From Calliphora vicina (lineage: Eukaryota > Arthropoda > Insecta > Diptera > Calliphoridae): a DNA stretch of 64,000 nt. The stretch is from contig NC_088780.1 in assembly GCF_958450345.1 (NCBI RefSeq), positions 159,322,726 to 159,386,725 of the forward strand, in the 5' to 3' direction. A program made the position numbers and the translations under genes. The notes under the pieces are model-generated. The model did no database searches. It was not told where the DNA came from and saw only the letters and a list, made by a program, of their open reading frames with translations. This document shows, piece by piece, positions 34,337-45,523 of the stretch; the first letter of the stretch is position 1, and every line of letters starts with the position of its first letter.

Positions 34337-34860
34337 ATATATATAAAAATGGATATATGATCCGAATGAACTCAAAAACGGCTTGACCGATTTTAATGAA
34401 ATTTTCTGGGAATCTTCAGAATAGCCTAGCGGGTAATACTCTAAGTCACACACTAAAGTCAGATTTTTGATTTTCGGTCTGTGGGCGGAGGTTTGGCAAA
34501 ATCAAATTTTTACATTATACCGCTAATGCCATCTATATATACATATATAAAACCGCTGCACCGATTTTGATAAAATTGTCAGGGAATCTTCAAAATAGCC
34601 CAGCGGGTAACACTGTATAGTCATATTTTTGATATTCGGTCTGTGGGCGGAGGGGCGTTTAAAAATCCAATTTTTACATTACACCGCTAATGCCATATAT
34701 TTCATAAAAGTGGATGTGTGTATGTATGATCCGTATGGACTCAAAAATAGCTAGACCGATTTTGATGAAATTTTGCACGGAATCTTCAGAAAAGCCTTTT
34801 GGGTAACAGTGTAAAGTCAGATTTATGATTTTCAGTCTGTGATAAACTCTTGCATATTAG
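34337..34860 (+). repeat. Helitron-type 5' end with ~175-195-bp tandem units
   Basis: TCTATATATATAAAAATGGA (34337) is the common 5' start of dipteran Helitrons (TC plus AT tract). It is followed by 2.7 units sharing ACCGATTTT(G)ATGAAATTTT, GGAATCTTCAGAATAGCC, GGGTAA-ACT, TTCGGTCTGTGGGCGGAGG and ACCGCTAATGCCAT. Confidence 0.6.
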
Positions 34861-34894
34861 GTGCATGAATAAGAAATTTCCATATGAAATCTAC

Positions 34895-35095
34895 TTTTAA
34901 TCAAAAAATTATGATGTTAGCAAGCTCGATGACCAAATACAATTGAAAGTGCCTGGCGAAACAATAAAATACAAATCGATTGACACAGTAATGAACCAAG
35001 AACAAGTCGTCAATTATCCTACTGAATGAAATGCCACCACATGTATTAACATTGGATTTTGTATTACCGACACTGTATATTAAAATCGAGATAGA
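34895..35095 (+). pseudogene. Helitron helicase C-terminal remnant
   Basis: In one frame from ~34904: KNYDVSKLDDQIQLKVPGE, then TIKYKSIDTVMNQEQVVNYP followed by TE and a stop. In a shifted frame: LLNEMPPHVLTL. This is the Pif1-like helicase block of Helitrons (N-D-V-x-x-(I/L)N---, (L)PGE---Y-S-D-V, NYPTEFLN, PPH-L-LK-G-P). The spacing is right but ~10 residues between NYPTE and MPPH are lost. Rep and the helicase core are absent. Confidence 0.8.
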
Positions 35096-35744
35096 GATGC
35101 AATATAAAACATATTTGAAAAATAAATATGAAATTACTTGAGCGTATCTATGTTACAAAATTGACGTGAAAATATATCATGTTTTAAATGTTGCATGCTA
35201 AATGATACTAAAGGTTAGAAAAAAAGAACTCAAATATATCAACATATTCAAAATATTGGAAACATCAAAACTGTAAAACATTAAATATATTGATACTAAA
35301 AGGCTTTTATTAAGATTGCTACAATTTTTCATTTCAAAATCGTACAAATGTCACGTTCTCGAACATGAAAATGCCCATATATTATGCATTCATTTGCTTA
35401 ATTAAGTTTTAAAAAATTCTACGAATTAAACCTGACAGTAAATATTGGAAAATACAATAAAAAATATGCAGAAAAAATGTCGCGTGCTAAATCATAATAA
35501 AGTTCGTGAAACTAATAACAGATTATTCTACTTCAGTTTAAAACATTATGTTTCAATTCTAAGATTTTTGCATTTTTCTAGATGCAGTCAAAAACGAGTA
35601 TTTATTTTTGTAGCGTTCTTGATTCCAAGTGTATTGCCAATATATTGCAAACAACGAAAAAGTCTACTTTTGCACTTACCATATCAAAATAGGAAAACAA
35701 GAAACAAAATTGTTAAGATTTATGTAAGAATGTCGCGTTCTTGA

Positions 35745-36928
35745 CCCTAGAAATAACAACAGAAAAACTAAATTTTCCAGAATAATTGCTCACTGTAAAT
35801 CAAATAAATATATGAGTATTTTGTGGAATATTATAAAAAAATTACACAAGTATCATAAAAATTACAACAATAGCAAAACAAAACAAAAGCAACAAATAAA
35901 AAATAAACTGATGCAGTGGAGAAGGGGCAAATACACGGTAAAGGTAGCAAGGATGGCAAAAAAAGGTGCTTAAGACAAATCGCGGTAATAAACTATAGGC
36001 AGCAGTTTTTTTACAGCATTTCACAGTGAATGAAAGAATGAAAGCTAAACCAAGCACGCTGCACAAGTAAAAATCTAAGTATGAGTATTAAAAAAATAAA
36101 TAAATAAACCTTTAAAAAATGTTTCATAAACAAGCTGGATATTTTTTATATATAAAACAAAACAAAAAACGAACAATCACCACTAGACAACAAATACTTG
36201 TGCTATAGAAAATTCTTTCATTCATACAATATAATGATTTTTCTTCTTGAGCATCAGCAGCTCAACCATAAAGTATCAAAATTACGCACCCTTTTTATTA
36301 TCCTCCACCCCATTACATATGTGTATCGAAACACTGACTCTGTGAGCTGTGTCTGTGCTGCTGCAAAAAGGTGGAGGTCGTACGGGAAAATTGTTATTGT
36401 AGACCATAAAACAGTTCACGAAAACAATGCGTACTTTAGGAGCACTCCTGATGAGAAAAATACTTATTTTATTAATAATAAATAACTTACAATAAAGAAA
36501 TACTAAAATAGTCTTACGGCAAATGCTTTTCTTTTACCTGTTACCGCTATTATGCCAGAAGAATCAAAGAGGACGCATTCAGTCAATTCAATTTAAAGAA
36601 CTACACTTGCCAGACAATAGAACAGTTTTAGCTATTGTTGCTGTTGGTTGATAGTTAAAATACTTGAAATAAATCCTGGATAGCGAAATGGCTTTTATTT
36701 AGTAGGCACTTGTATATTTTAAATATTTCGAGATTTTGTTAGGTACATAGTAAATTTAGTTAGATGAATGGAACTAAAACACATAGACGATGATTTGTTA
36801 GGATAAAGGTAATTTCTTTTAAGAAGCGTTAGCATCATTAAAGATTAAGTTAAATGGGGAAATGAAATCAACGTTTTAGGGCACGTCATAACTTCCAAAA
36901 ATAGTCATGATGTCCACAAGCTTAGGTT
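35745..36928. other. no recognised gene
   Basis: AT-rich. Open frames at 36066-35842 (minus) and 36198-36485 (plus) show no domain. Confidence 0.5.
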
Positions 36929-37645
36929 AAAACAAGTAAGAAAGTATGGTCTGTCAAGCCCGACCATATAATACCCTACATTAAGTAAAAGAGAAAAAAC
37001 ATTTTTCTTTTAAAATTTCAATAATTTATATTTTTGAGTGATTTTCGGAAGTGGGCCTTATATGGGGACTATGACCAATTATGGACCGATCACCATAAAA
37101 TTAGGTAGTGTGATTTATGTCTATATTAAAGTTTACTATGTTAAATTTTGTGGCTATACCAACATTTTTAAGCGATTTATGCATGTTAAAGTGATTTTCG
37201 GAAGCGGGTCTATATGGGAGCTATGACTAATTATGGACTGATCGTAACAAAATTTGGTGACATGAATTTTGTGTATATAAAACTTATTTGGAGCGATATT
37301 TGTGGAGATACATATATAAATTAAACATTTATGACCGATAAAGTCCAATTTCGGGAGGACATTTGTATGTGGGCTAGGTGAAATAATGGACCGATTTCAG
37401 CCAGTTTCAATAGACTTAGTTCTTGAGCCGAAAAAATCGAAATATCTTCAAAATTGAGCCTGTACTCTGCGCACAAGGTTTACATGGACAGCCAACCAGC
37501 CAGACGGACGGACATAGTTTAATCGACTCAGAAAGTGATTCTAAGTCGATCGATTTAAGGTGGGTGTTAGACTAATATTTTTGGGCGTTACAAACATCTG
37601 CACAAACGCATTATACCCTCCCCACTATGGTGGTGTAGGGTATAA
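36929..37645 (-). mobile_element. DINE-1/mini-me-like element, full length
   Basis: Reverse copy with both ends: AACAAGTAAGAAAGTATGGT at left, CCCACTATGGTGGTGTAGGG then TATA at right. It has short internal deletions near 37430 and 37553. Its 5' end faces that of the next copy across ~220 bp. Confidence 0.8.
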
Positions 37646-37866
37646 AGACTTGGATTTGGAATCAGTAGCAGTATAAGCACAATTTGGTATTAGTCAAAAT
37701 AGTGTATAGGGAGGAAAAGAAATGTTCGACAAGGCATCGGACCATAGCCGTTTACAAAAAAATATTTTTTTTTATAATGTAATAATTTGTGAAATTTTAG
37801 AAGGATTATTATGTTTTTAATAAATAATAATTATGGTATTTTTTATTTTTAAAATAAATACATTTT

Positions 37867-38612
37867 TATACCCTACACCACCATAGTGGGGAGGGTATAA
37901 TGCGTTTTGTGCAGATGTTTGCAACGCCCAAAAATATTAGTCTAACACCCACCTTAAAGTATACCGACCAACTTAGAATCACTTTCTGAGTCGATTAAAC
38001 GATGTCCGTCCGCCTGGTTGGCTGGCTGGCTGTCCATGTAAACCTTGTGCGCAGAGTACAGGTCGCAATTTTGACGATATTTCGATCAAATTTGGTACAT
38101 ATTCTTTTTTCGGACCAAGGACCAAGCCTATTGAAACTGGCTGAAATCGGTCCATTATTTCACCTAGTCCCCATACAAATGTCCTTCCGAAATTGGACTT
38201 TATCGGTCATAAATGTTTAATTTATAAATGTATCACCATAAATTGCACTCCTAATAAGTTTTATACATACAAAATTTATGTCACCAAATTTTGTTACGAT
38301 CGGTCCATAATTAGTCATAGCTCCTATATAGATCCGCTTCCGAAAATCACTTTAACGTGCATAAATCGCTTCAAAATGTTGGTATACACACAAAATTCAA
38401 CATAGTAAACTTTCATATGGACATAAATCACACGACCTAATTTCATGGTGATCGGTCCATAATTGTTCATAGCTCCCATATAAGGCCCACTTCCAAAAAT
38501 CACTCACGAATATAAATTATTGAATTTTAAAAGAAAAATGTTTTTTCTCTTTTACTTAATGTAGGGTATTATATGGTCGGGCTTGACCGACCATACTTTC
38601 TTACTTGTTTTT
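37867..38612 (+). mobile_element. DINE-1/mini-me-like element, full length
   Basis: Forward copy from TATACCCTACACCACCATAG to CATACTTTCTTACTTGTTT, with the hairpin GGTCGG-GCTTGA-CCGACC. Its GTCY run is short (GTCCGTCCGCCTGG). With the preceding copy it makes a 1.68 kb inverted repeat. Confidence 0.8.
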
Positions 38613-38627
38613 GAATAAATACATTTT

Positions 38628-39560
38628 AGTATTTGGTTTTTGACTTAAAAATGCGTAATTTTTTAAAATTTTTAGCTTTTATTTTGAAACATTTGATATA
38701 TTGATTGATTTATTCAAAGTATTAGCCATTGTTAGCTATGACCTTTTCCCATCTTTCTGGCAACACGTGGATTCCGAGACAAAAGAACTGCTCATCTCTT
38801 GAGGCCAATAACAAATCAAGCCAATATCGGATACTCTGTTGAATAGAGTCTATTCCAAAGTGAAGCGTATCCCAGAGAGAGATCGCTCTGCATCGATCGA
38901 TAGTAGGACGGAGCAAGGTCTGGATTATAAAAAGTGTGAGACAAAACTTGCCAACCGTTTCATTCTAAATACTTTTTAATAGGTATTGCAACATGTTACC
39001 AAGAGTTGTCATGATGGAATAGCAATAGGTTTTTGGCCAATTCTAGCTTCAAACGAATCAGTTGCAGTCGGTACAGGTTCCCTGTGATATTTGGCTGTGG
39101 TGTCGATTGGACTAGTTAAACGGGCTTCTCATACGATCTCTTATGCTTCAGGTTATTGAAATTGATCCATTTTTCATCACAAGTAATGAGTCGGTGTGCT
39201 TGAGCTTCATTTCGGACATGAAAAATACTCTATTAAGGTCTTTCAGCTTCAATTCGTATGGTACCCAATTTCTCAGCTATTTGATGAATTTTGCTGCTCG
39301 CATACTTTTTGAAATTGCTGCTTTAGTACCTCCAAATGAGCTTGCAAGCTCTTGTTGAGTTTTACAACAATCTTCATGGATTAATGCCTCCAATTCTTGG
39401 CCTTCCGCGTCAAAATCACCTCTTCTGAACAAAACAAATCTTTCACACATTCAAACCGATGGAACACATTCACCATAATCTTTGGTAAGCAATTGGTTTG
39501 CTTCAGCTGCAGTTTTTTTCCAAATTAAAGAAGTAAAGCAAAACTTCCCTCTTATGACTA
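38628..39560 (-). pseudogene. mariner transposase, nearly full-length but decayed
   Basis: The minus strand 38916-38722 reads LLLASRDEQFFCLGIHVLPE then RWEKVIANNG, the mariner C-terminus (S(K)DE-FF--GI--LPERW-KV---NG). Further up the minus strand, 39358-39060 gives the region before the catalytic block, and 39500-39400 the helix-turn-helix end with AYGECVP-like coding. 3' terminal bases (TTTTTGACTTAAAAATGCG) lie at 38637-38656. Many stops; about 150 bases around 38935-39060 are too degraded to read. Confidence 0.8.
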
Positions 39561-39604
39561 TTTTTTGGTAGAAATTTTACATTTTCAATGCAAAAAAAAC
39601 CTTG

Positions 39605-40040
39605 TTGTTTGAGTCCCGGACTTTACGACTTAAGAACAAGAAAAAGTCTTGGTGGCCAGTCCACATCACCGCCACGTGATATGGTCATGCCCTCAACCGC
39701 TCGTGCAGAATGTCGCATGAGCTGTGTGACACGTAGCGCCGTCCAGTTGAAACCACATGTCGTTAGTGTCCATATCATTCTATTTAGACCAACAAAGTTG
39801 GTGATTATCGACCTATAGCGCTCGCCTTTGTTTAATCGATATTGACCGATGACCACACCAAACAGTGACTTTTTCGAGAACGATTTAGTTAGATATCGTC
39901 CCAAATCGAAAATTGTATTTGCTGACGTATTCATTGCTCCCGAAATGGGTCTCATCGCTTAAAATAGGCGAAGTGAGCGGAACGTTGCCGAACAGAACAC
40001 CCATTTTGATAAAACAATTTGATTCGTGGTTTGACCCATG
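39605..40040 (-). pseudogene. Tc1/mariner-superfamily transposase fragment (not the mariner above)
   Basis: The correct coding frame on the minus strand reads SDETHFGSNEYVSKYNFRFG (39959-39901), the first catalytic aspartate with SDE-HF-LNGYVNKQN-R. It continues with EKVTVWCG and MWFQLDGATCHTAHAT, which holds the second aspartate. In another frame ISRGGDVDWPPR corresponds to the ISR-GD--WP-RS block, where the following S-DL-PLD-F is deleted. The long open frame at 39955-39623 is only partly in the true frame. Inactive. Confidence 0.8.
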
Positions 40041-40089
40041 GTGATTTTGCAAAACAAACTGAACAAATAACAGCCAATTCGACTGTTAA

Positions 40090-41805
40090 TGTTTGAAAAT
40101 CGCTATTGGAAGACATATAAATTTAAATTAATTAATCGTGGATTCAAATTACTACTTTTTAAATGGGAAAGAACAATTGTGAATTTATTTTAGAAAAGCA
40201 ATTTGGGGTTTAGTTTTATAAACAAACGTTGAACCTATATAAGAACCAAACAATACTGGAAAATTTTAACATTTGTATGGCAGTGGAAACATAAATATTA
40301 TCGAAATCTGAAGAGTAACGGCTGAAAAATTTCATGAATTTAATACTTAATGCATTTAAATTCTTTAATTTTCAATTTCTTCAAATATAACAAAATTTCT
40401 AGCTATCAGCATCCTTTTATACTTACACATTTGTGTGTTCGTCATTAGCAGTTGTAATATTTATAAGCATATTTACATTTTACACCTTTCTATGCAAATA
40501 TACAAAATACACAATTCATACATTGCCTTGTGGAACAAGCTGCTTGCTGCCAAAAACTGTAAACTTTATCAAATATCTATCGCCATACTTACTTATATAT
40601 TTGTTCACAACTAAGTTCAGTAAGACTCTTTGTCTGTCTGTCTACCTATGTGTCTACCATCTTATATTTTTCTTTGATTTTGGTCAAGTATCAACAATGT
40701 GGCACAAATGTATTTGTAATACTATGTGTAAACACTGTCATAAAATATTCGTCGTAAGAAACAAACTTTTCCTTTTTCTTATGTACTTAAGACGAAGGAA
40801 GCAGCACACACATGATGCATTTGTGTTTGGAGTTTTCATGTGATGTTTGCCAAAGAGAACTTTTATCGAAGAAAATCGCTAACATAAATATTGAACTTAA
40901 AGTTTGAAAAACACATAATGGCATGAACTGAATGAAGGTAACTGGTGCATATTAAATGGCAAGTAAACCTTAGAAAAATTCAGCGAAATGGGATGTGTGA
41001 CCTTTTAAATATTCCTCATATATCCATTTGACACGATCAAGATTCTAACTATATTTGAATGAGATATTCGATCGTTATCAAGTGTTAATTAAATCTACTT
41101 ATAATGAGAAAATAAAATAATTCATAGTAACCAAAACATATACAACCAAAATTTAATTAATGAAACAATATTTGTAAAGCATTTGTTAAATGATTTAACA
41201 TAGACGATGTAAGATGCAGGAATGGTGAGAAAATAAATGCTGTAATATAATGGAAAAAACTGTTGAATTTCAGCATATCCGTATCCAACTACTACTACTG
41301 TACCCAGCAGTTAAGCAAGTAGTGAATGTATCCCTTATAAACAGTAATTGTTACTAATGTCTGATCACTTGACTGATCATTTGTGTTATTTGACATGTAT
41401 GTGCTCTTTGTAGTGCATAGTGAAGTCAATTGATTACTTTATACATCACATGTAATCTAGCATGAAGATAGTTGTCACTTAAGTACATACTACTAAACCT
41501 ATATGTTCAGGATCTTTTAATTTTTATAGCAATAAAAAAATATAAAACATTGTAAAAGTATATTTAATACATTCTGTAGTCAACACAAGGTTTTAAGTTT
41601 TGAAGCAATAAAAATGGGAAAACGTTAGAAAAAATATATTTTGTAGTCAATTTATAGGGATTCCTTCCTTCCAAATAATTTTAAGGTTTTTTCTTGTTGT
41701 AATAGTACATATTTTTGGCAACTATGTTTTATATTCTGTTTAACAGTATTTGAAGGAAGTAAGCAACAGTTTAAGTACATAAAACACAACAAATGCATGT
41801 ATGTG
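40090..41805. other. no recognised gene; contains the longest open frame of the window
   Basis: 40433-40843 (plus) is open for 136 codons starting MCSSLAVVIFISIF, with hydrophobic and Cys/His-containing stretches. I see no domain, no coding-like composition and no neighbouring exon, so I do not call it a gene. The rest is AT-rich and unassigned. Confidence 0.4.
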
Positions 41806-42160
41806 TGCACATTAGGTTGGCCTTGTTTTTATGGAGGAAGATGTTCCCAACTAAAATAAAAGTTTGAGGAAATTTTTGTCCAAACAAATTTAAAAGTTTT
41901 GAATATTTTTGGATTTAAATGACCATTTAAGATACGTCATTGAAAGACATAAAATTCGAATTTTGTGCCAATAAATCGTCATATGCGGGATTTGATTTGA
42001 AAAAAATAGCTTTGATAAAACTTAATTTGAAAAAAACTTCCGCAGAATCATACCGATTGCTCACCAAAGCTTATGGAGAATGTGTTCCATCGGTTTCAAC
42101 ATGCAAGAGATGGTTTGTGCGGTTCAGAGGTAGTGATTTTGACACGATAGACAAAGATCA

Positions 42161-45100
42161 CACAGAGGCATTTTGGTGTCAAAAAGTCAATTTTTCAAAC
42201 ACTCAATTTTAAAAATCAAATGATGCAGTTTTGTAGAGAAATGTTCAAAGATGAAATGTACACTTATTGTTTTAAGAAAAATTGTATTTTATTTTTAAAA
42301 AATTGACGTAAAGTCCATGCAAGGGTGTTCAGCAAAAATTTACTTATATTTTCACGCAATTCAGTAGTTTATATATGGGGGATTTCATGTCAAGTGAACC
42401 AACTTTTGAAATCGATGTCTTCCGATCGGGATGAAATTTGCACCAAGGTTAGCTCTATTGGATAGTAACTCAGACACAATTTTTCAACAACATCGGTCGA
42501 GAATTCTCTGAGTTATAGGGGGTAAAATTTTGACAATTTGGTCAAACAGGGGTTTTTTCTTATCCATGTAACTTATTACCTATTGTTCTTAGCAAAATGT
42601 GTTCCAAATAGTATAGATAGCTATTTCTTCGATCTTTCGAAAAAAAATATTTAAAAAAAAAAATAAAAAATTTTTAATATTTTTTTTCCGAAATCAAAAA
42701 CTTTTTTGACTTTTTTTTAAAATACGCTATTTTTTTTTATTTTTTTTTTTTTCTTAAAATAAAGTTTAGATATTTTCCTTGAACACCTACTTGGTCGCTT
42801 AGTGGGATGCGAGTGGGATATCTATCAAAATAAATATTTTGTAACTCAAAACATAAAATTTTTGACTTTTTTTGCAAAATCAAAAACTTTGTTGACTTTT
42901 TTTTTTCAAAATGGACCCTTTTTTAATCTTTTTTTTTAGGTCAAACAAAAGCTTAGATATTATCCTTGAAGACCCTTTTGGTCGCTTAGTGGGATGCGAG
43001 TGGGATATCTATCAAAATAAATATTTTTTAACTCAAGACTTACAATTTTTGACTTTTTTTTTTGCAAATACGATTTTTTTTCCAAATGGGCCCTTTTTTA
43101 AAAATTTTTTTTGTAGTCAAAAGAAAGCTTAGGTCCATTCCTTTAAGATATTTTTTGTCTCTTAGTGGGATGCGAGTAGGATATCTATCAAAATAAATAT
43201 TTTGTAACGCAAGACATACAATTTTTTAATTTTTTTTTGAAAAATCAAAATTTTTTTCCAATATGGGCCCTTTTTTAATTTTTTTTTTTTGCTCAAAAGA
43301 AAGCCTAGGTCCATTCCTTTAAGATATTTTTAGTCCCTTAGTGGGATGCGAGTGGGATATCTATCAAAATAAATGTTTTAACACAAAAATTGTATGTCTT
43401 GAGTTACAAAACATTTATTTTGATATATATCCCACTCGCATCCCACTAAGCGATCAAAACCATCTTAAAGGAATAGGCCTAAGCTTTCTTTATAGCAAAA
43501 AAAAAAATTACAAAAAGGGCCCATTTTAAAAAAAAGTCAAAAAAGTTTTTGATTTTGCCAAAAAATCAAAAATTGTATATCTTGAGTTACAAAATATTTA
43601 TTTTGATAGATATCCCACTCGTATCCCACTAAGGGACCTAAAATATCTTAAAGGAATGGACCTAAGCTTTCTTTTGACTAAAAAAAAATTTTTAAAAAAG
43701 GGCCCATTTTGAAAAAAAATTCGAATTTGCAAAAAAAAAGTCAATAATTGAATGTCTTGAGTTACAACATTTTTATTTTAATAGATATCCTACTCACATC
43801 TTCCTAAGTGACAAAATAGGTCTTAAAGGAAAAGACCTAAGCTTTCTTTTGAGCAAAAGAAATTTTTAAAAAAAAGTCCCATATTGGAAAAAAATTTCGA
43901 TTTTGCAAAAAAAAATTAAAAAATTGTATGTCTTGCGTTACAAAATATTTATTTTGATAGATATCCCACTCGCATCCCACTAAGGGACTAAAAATATCTT
44001 AAAGGAATGGACCTAGGCTTTCTTTTGAGCAAAAAAAAAAAATTAAAAAAGGGCCCATATTGGAAAAAAATTTTGATTTTTCAAAAAAAAATTAAAAAAT
44101 TGTATGTCTTGCGTTACAAAATATTTATTTTGATAGATATCCTACTCGCATCCCACTAAGGGACTAAAAATATCTTAAAGGAATGGACCTAAGCTTTCTT
44201 TTGACTACAAAAAAAATTTTTAAAAAAGGGCCCATTTGGAAAAAAAATCGTATTTGCAAAAAAAAAGTCAAAAATTGTAAGTCTTGAGTTAAAAAATATT
44301 TATTTTGATAGATATCCCACTCGCATCCCACTAAGCGACCAAAAGGGTCTTCAAGGATAATATCTAAGCTTTTGTTTGACCTAAAAAAAAAGATTAAAAA
44401 AGGGTCCATTTTGAAAAAAAAAGTCAACAAAGTTTTTGATTTTGCAAAAAAAGTCAAAAATTTTATGTTTTGAGTTACAAAATATTTATTTTGATAGATA
44501 TCCCACTCGCATCCCACTAAGCGACCAAGTAGGTGCTCAAGGAAAATATCTAAACTTTATTTTAAGAAAAAAAAAAAAATAAAAAAAAATAGCGTATTTT
44601 AAAAAAAAGTCAAAAAAGTTTTTGATTTCGGAAAAAAAATATTAAAATTTTTTTATTTTTTTTTTTAAATATTTTTTTTCGAAAGATCGAAGAAATAGCT
44701 ATCTATACTATTTGGAACACATTTTGCTAAGAACAATAGGTAATAAGTTACATGGATAAGAAAAAACCCCTGTTTGACCAAATTGTCAAAATTTTACCCC
44801 CTATAACTCAGAGAGTTCTCGACCGATGTTGTTGAAAAATTGTGTCTGAGTTACTATCCAATAGAGCTAACCTTGGTGCAAATTTCATCCCGATCGGAAG
44901 ACATCGATTTCAAAAGTTGGTTCACTTGACATGAAATCCCCCATATGTATAATTTTCCTAATGATACCATTTACCTTTAACATATTTGAAAAATATAATA
45001 TTTCTCCATAAATAAAAAAAAATAATTATGGGGATATCATAAACCATTAAGAAGAAATTCCCAAATCTATAAGTCTCTACAAATTATTTTATTTTTGATT

Positions 45101-45523
45101 TTCCATGGAGAAAAGAAAATGTAGCCCCACTTTCCCGCAAGGTGTTTCTTTAATAAAATGAAAGTTGGGAGTGTCTTGTTTCGATTAAAAGAAAAAATAG
45201 TTTTCGGAAGTTTTCGGAACATGATGAAAACTTAAAATTTTTTGTCGAACTATGTATGGGTCTCGTGGGCATGGCCGATTTTATTGAAACTCGGCATACG
45301 TTCTTCTTTTGTTTCAGAATATGTACCAAATTTCTAGACTTTTACATGGATAGGAAACATTTTATGCGCAAAAATCCATTTGGACTGTATGGGCGTGGTC
45401 GATTTTTATAAAATTTTATTTTTTTCTTAGTTTGGTCCATATAATTCTCTGTGCCAAATTTCAGCGCTATACGACCACTCCTTATAATTTTTGCCAAAAA
45501 ATATATGAAGCCATCCCTCTATG
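42161..45523. mobile_element. 3.36 kb foldback DNA element inserted in mariner, 5-bp duplication
   Basis: Left end CACAGAGGCATTTTGG and right end inverse CATAGAGGGATGGCTT are short imperfect terminal repeats. GATCA stands on both sides (42156-42160 and 45524-45528). The interior has a ~1 kb long inverted repeat built from ~180-bp tandem units, plus ~580 bp of unpaired right-hand sequence (44948-45523) including GGGCATGGCC and GGGCGTGGTC words. No transposase. A 5-bp duplication with CAC...GTG-like ends is seen in Transib-type elements, but this assignment is a guess. Confidence 0.65.
42366..44947. repeat. ~1-kb-arm palindrome made of ~180-bp tandem units
   Basis: The left arm (42366-~43390) and right arm (~43925-44947) are almost identical in reverse: GGGGGATTTCATGTCAAGTG at one end and its inverse at the other. 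The unit GTGGGATGCGAGTGGGATAT occurs forward near 42802, 42986, 43165 and 43339 and reverse near 43427, 43612, 43790, 43965, 44142, 44318 and 44500. The four forward units pair with the last four reverse ones, mismatch for mismatch (for example the shared GCCTAGGTCC variant). The loop holds three extra reverse units. Confidence 0.85.

Larger units (their letters stand above)
28710..35740. repeat. field of GAACGCGACA motifs in convergent orientation
   Basis: Forward motif (GAACGCGACA or one-base variant) at 28710, 29419, 29726, 30827, 31204 and 31359. Reverse motif (TGTCGCGTTC or variant) at 33913, 34023, 35349, 35479 and 35731. Neighbouring bases recur as well: GGGTCAAG-ACGCGACAT at 29720 and, reversed, at 35731; TGATTTAGCACGCGACAT at 30821 and, reversed, at 35479. 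No such motif was noticed elsewhere in the window. LTR, LINE, Helentron-like and Helitron remnants lie between the copies. One possible reading is a large element with subterminal protein-binding repeats, later invaded. Confidence 0.6.

Noticed and set aside
39623..39955. 110-codon open frame taken at face value as a protein
   Set aside because: Most of it is out of frame with the true transposase reading of the same strand, which is found in the neighbouring frame.
40433..40843. 136-codon open frame, the longest in the window
   Set aside because: No domain, no splice or promoter context, Phe/Tyr/Leu-rich composition as expected from AT-rich DNA. Length alone is not enough.
44164..44517. 117-codon minus-strand frame with repeated GCEWDIYQNKYF
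   Set aside because: It is the translation of the ~180-bp tandem units of the palindrome; the mirrored copy gives the same peptide on the plus strand. A repeat artefact, not a protein.
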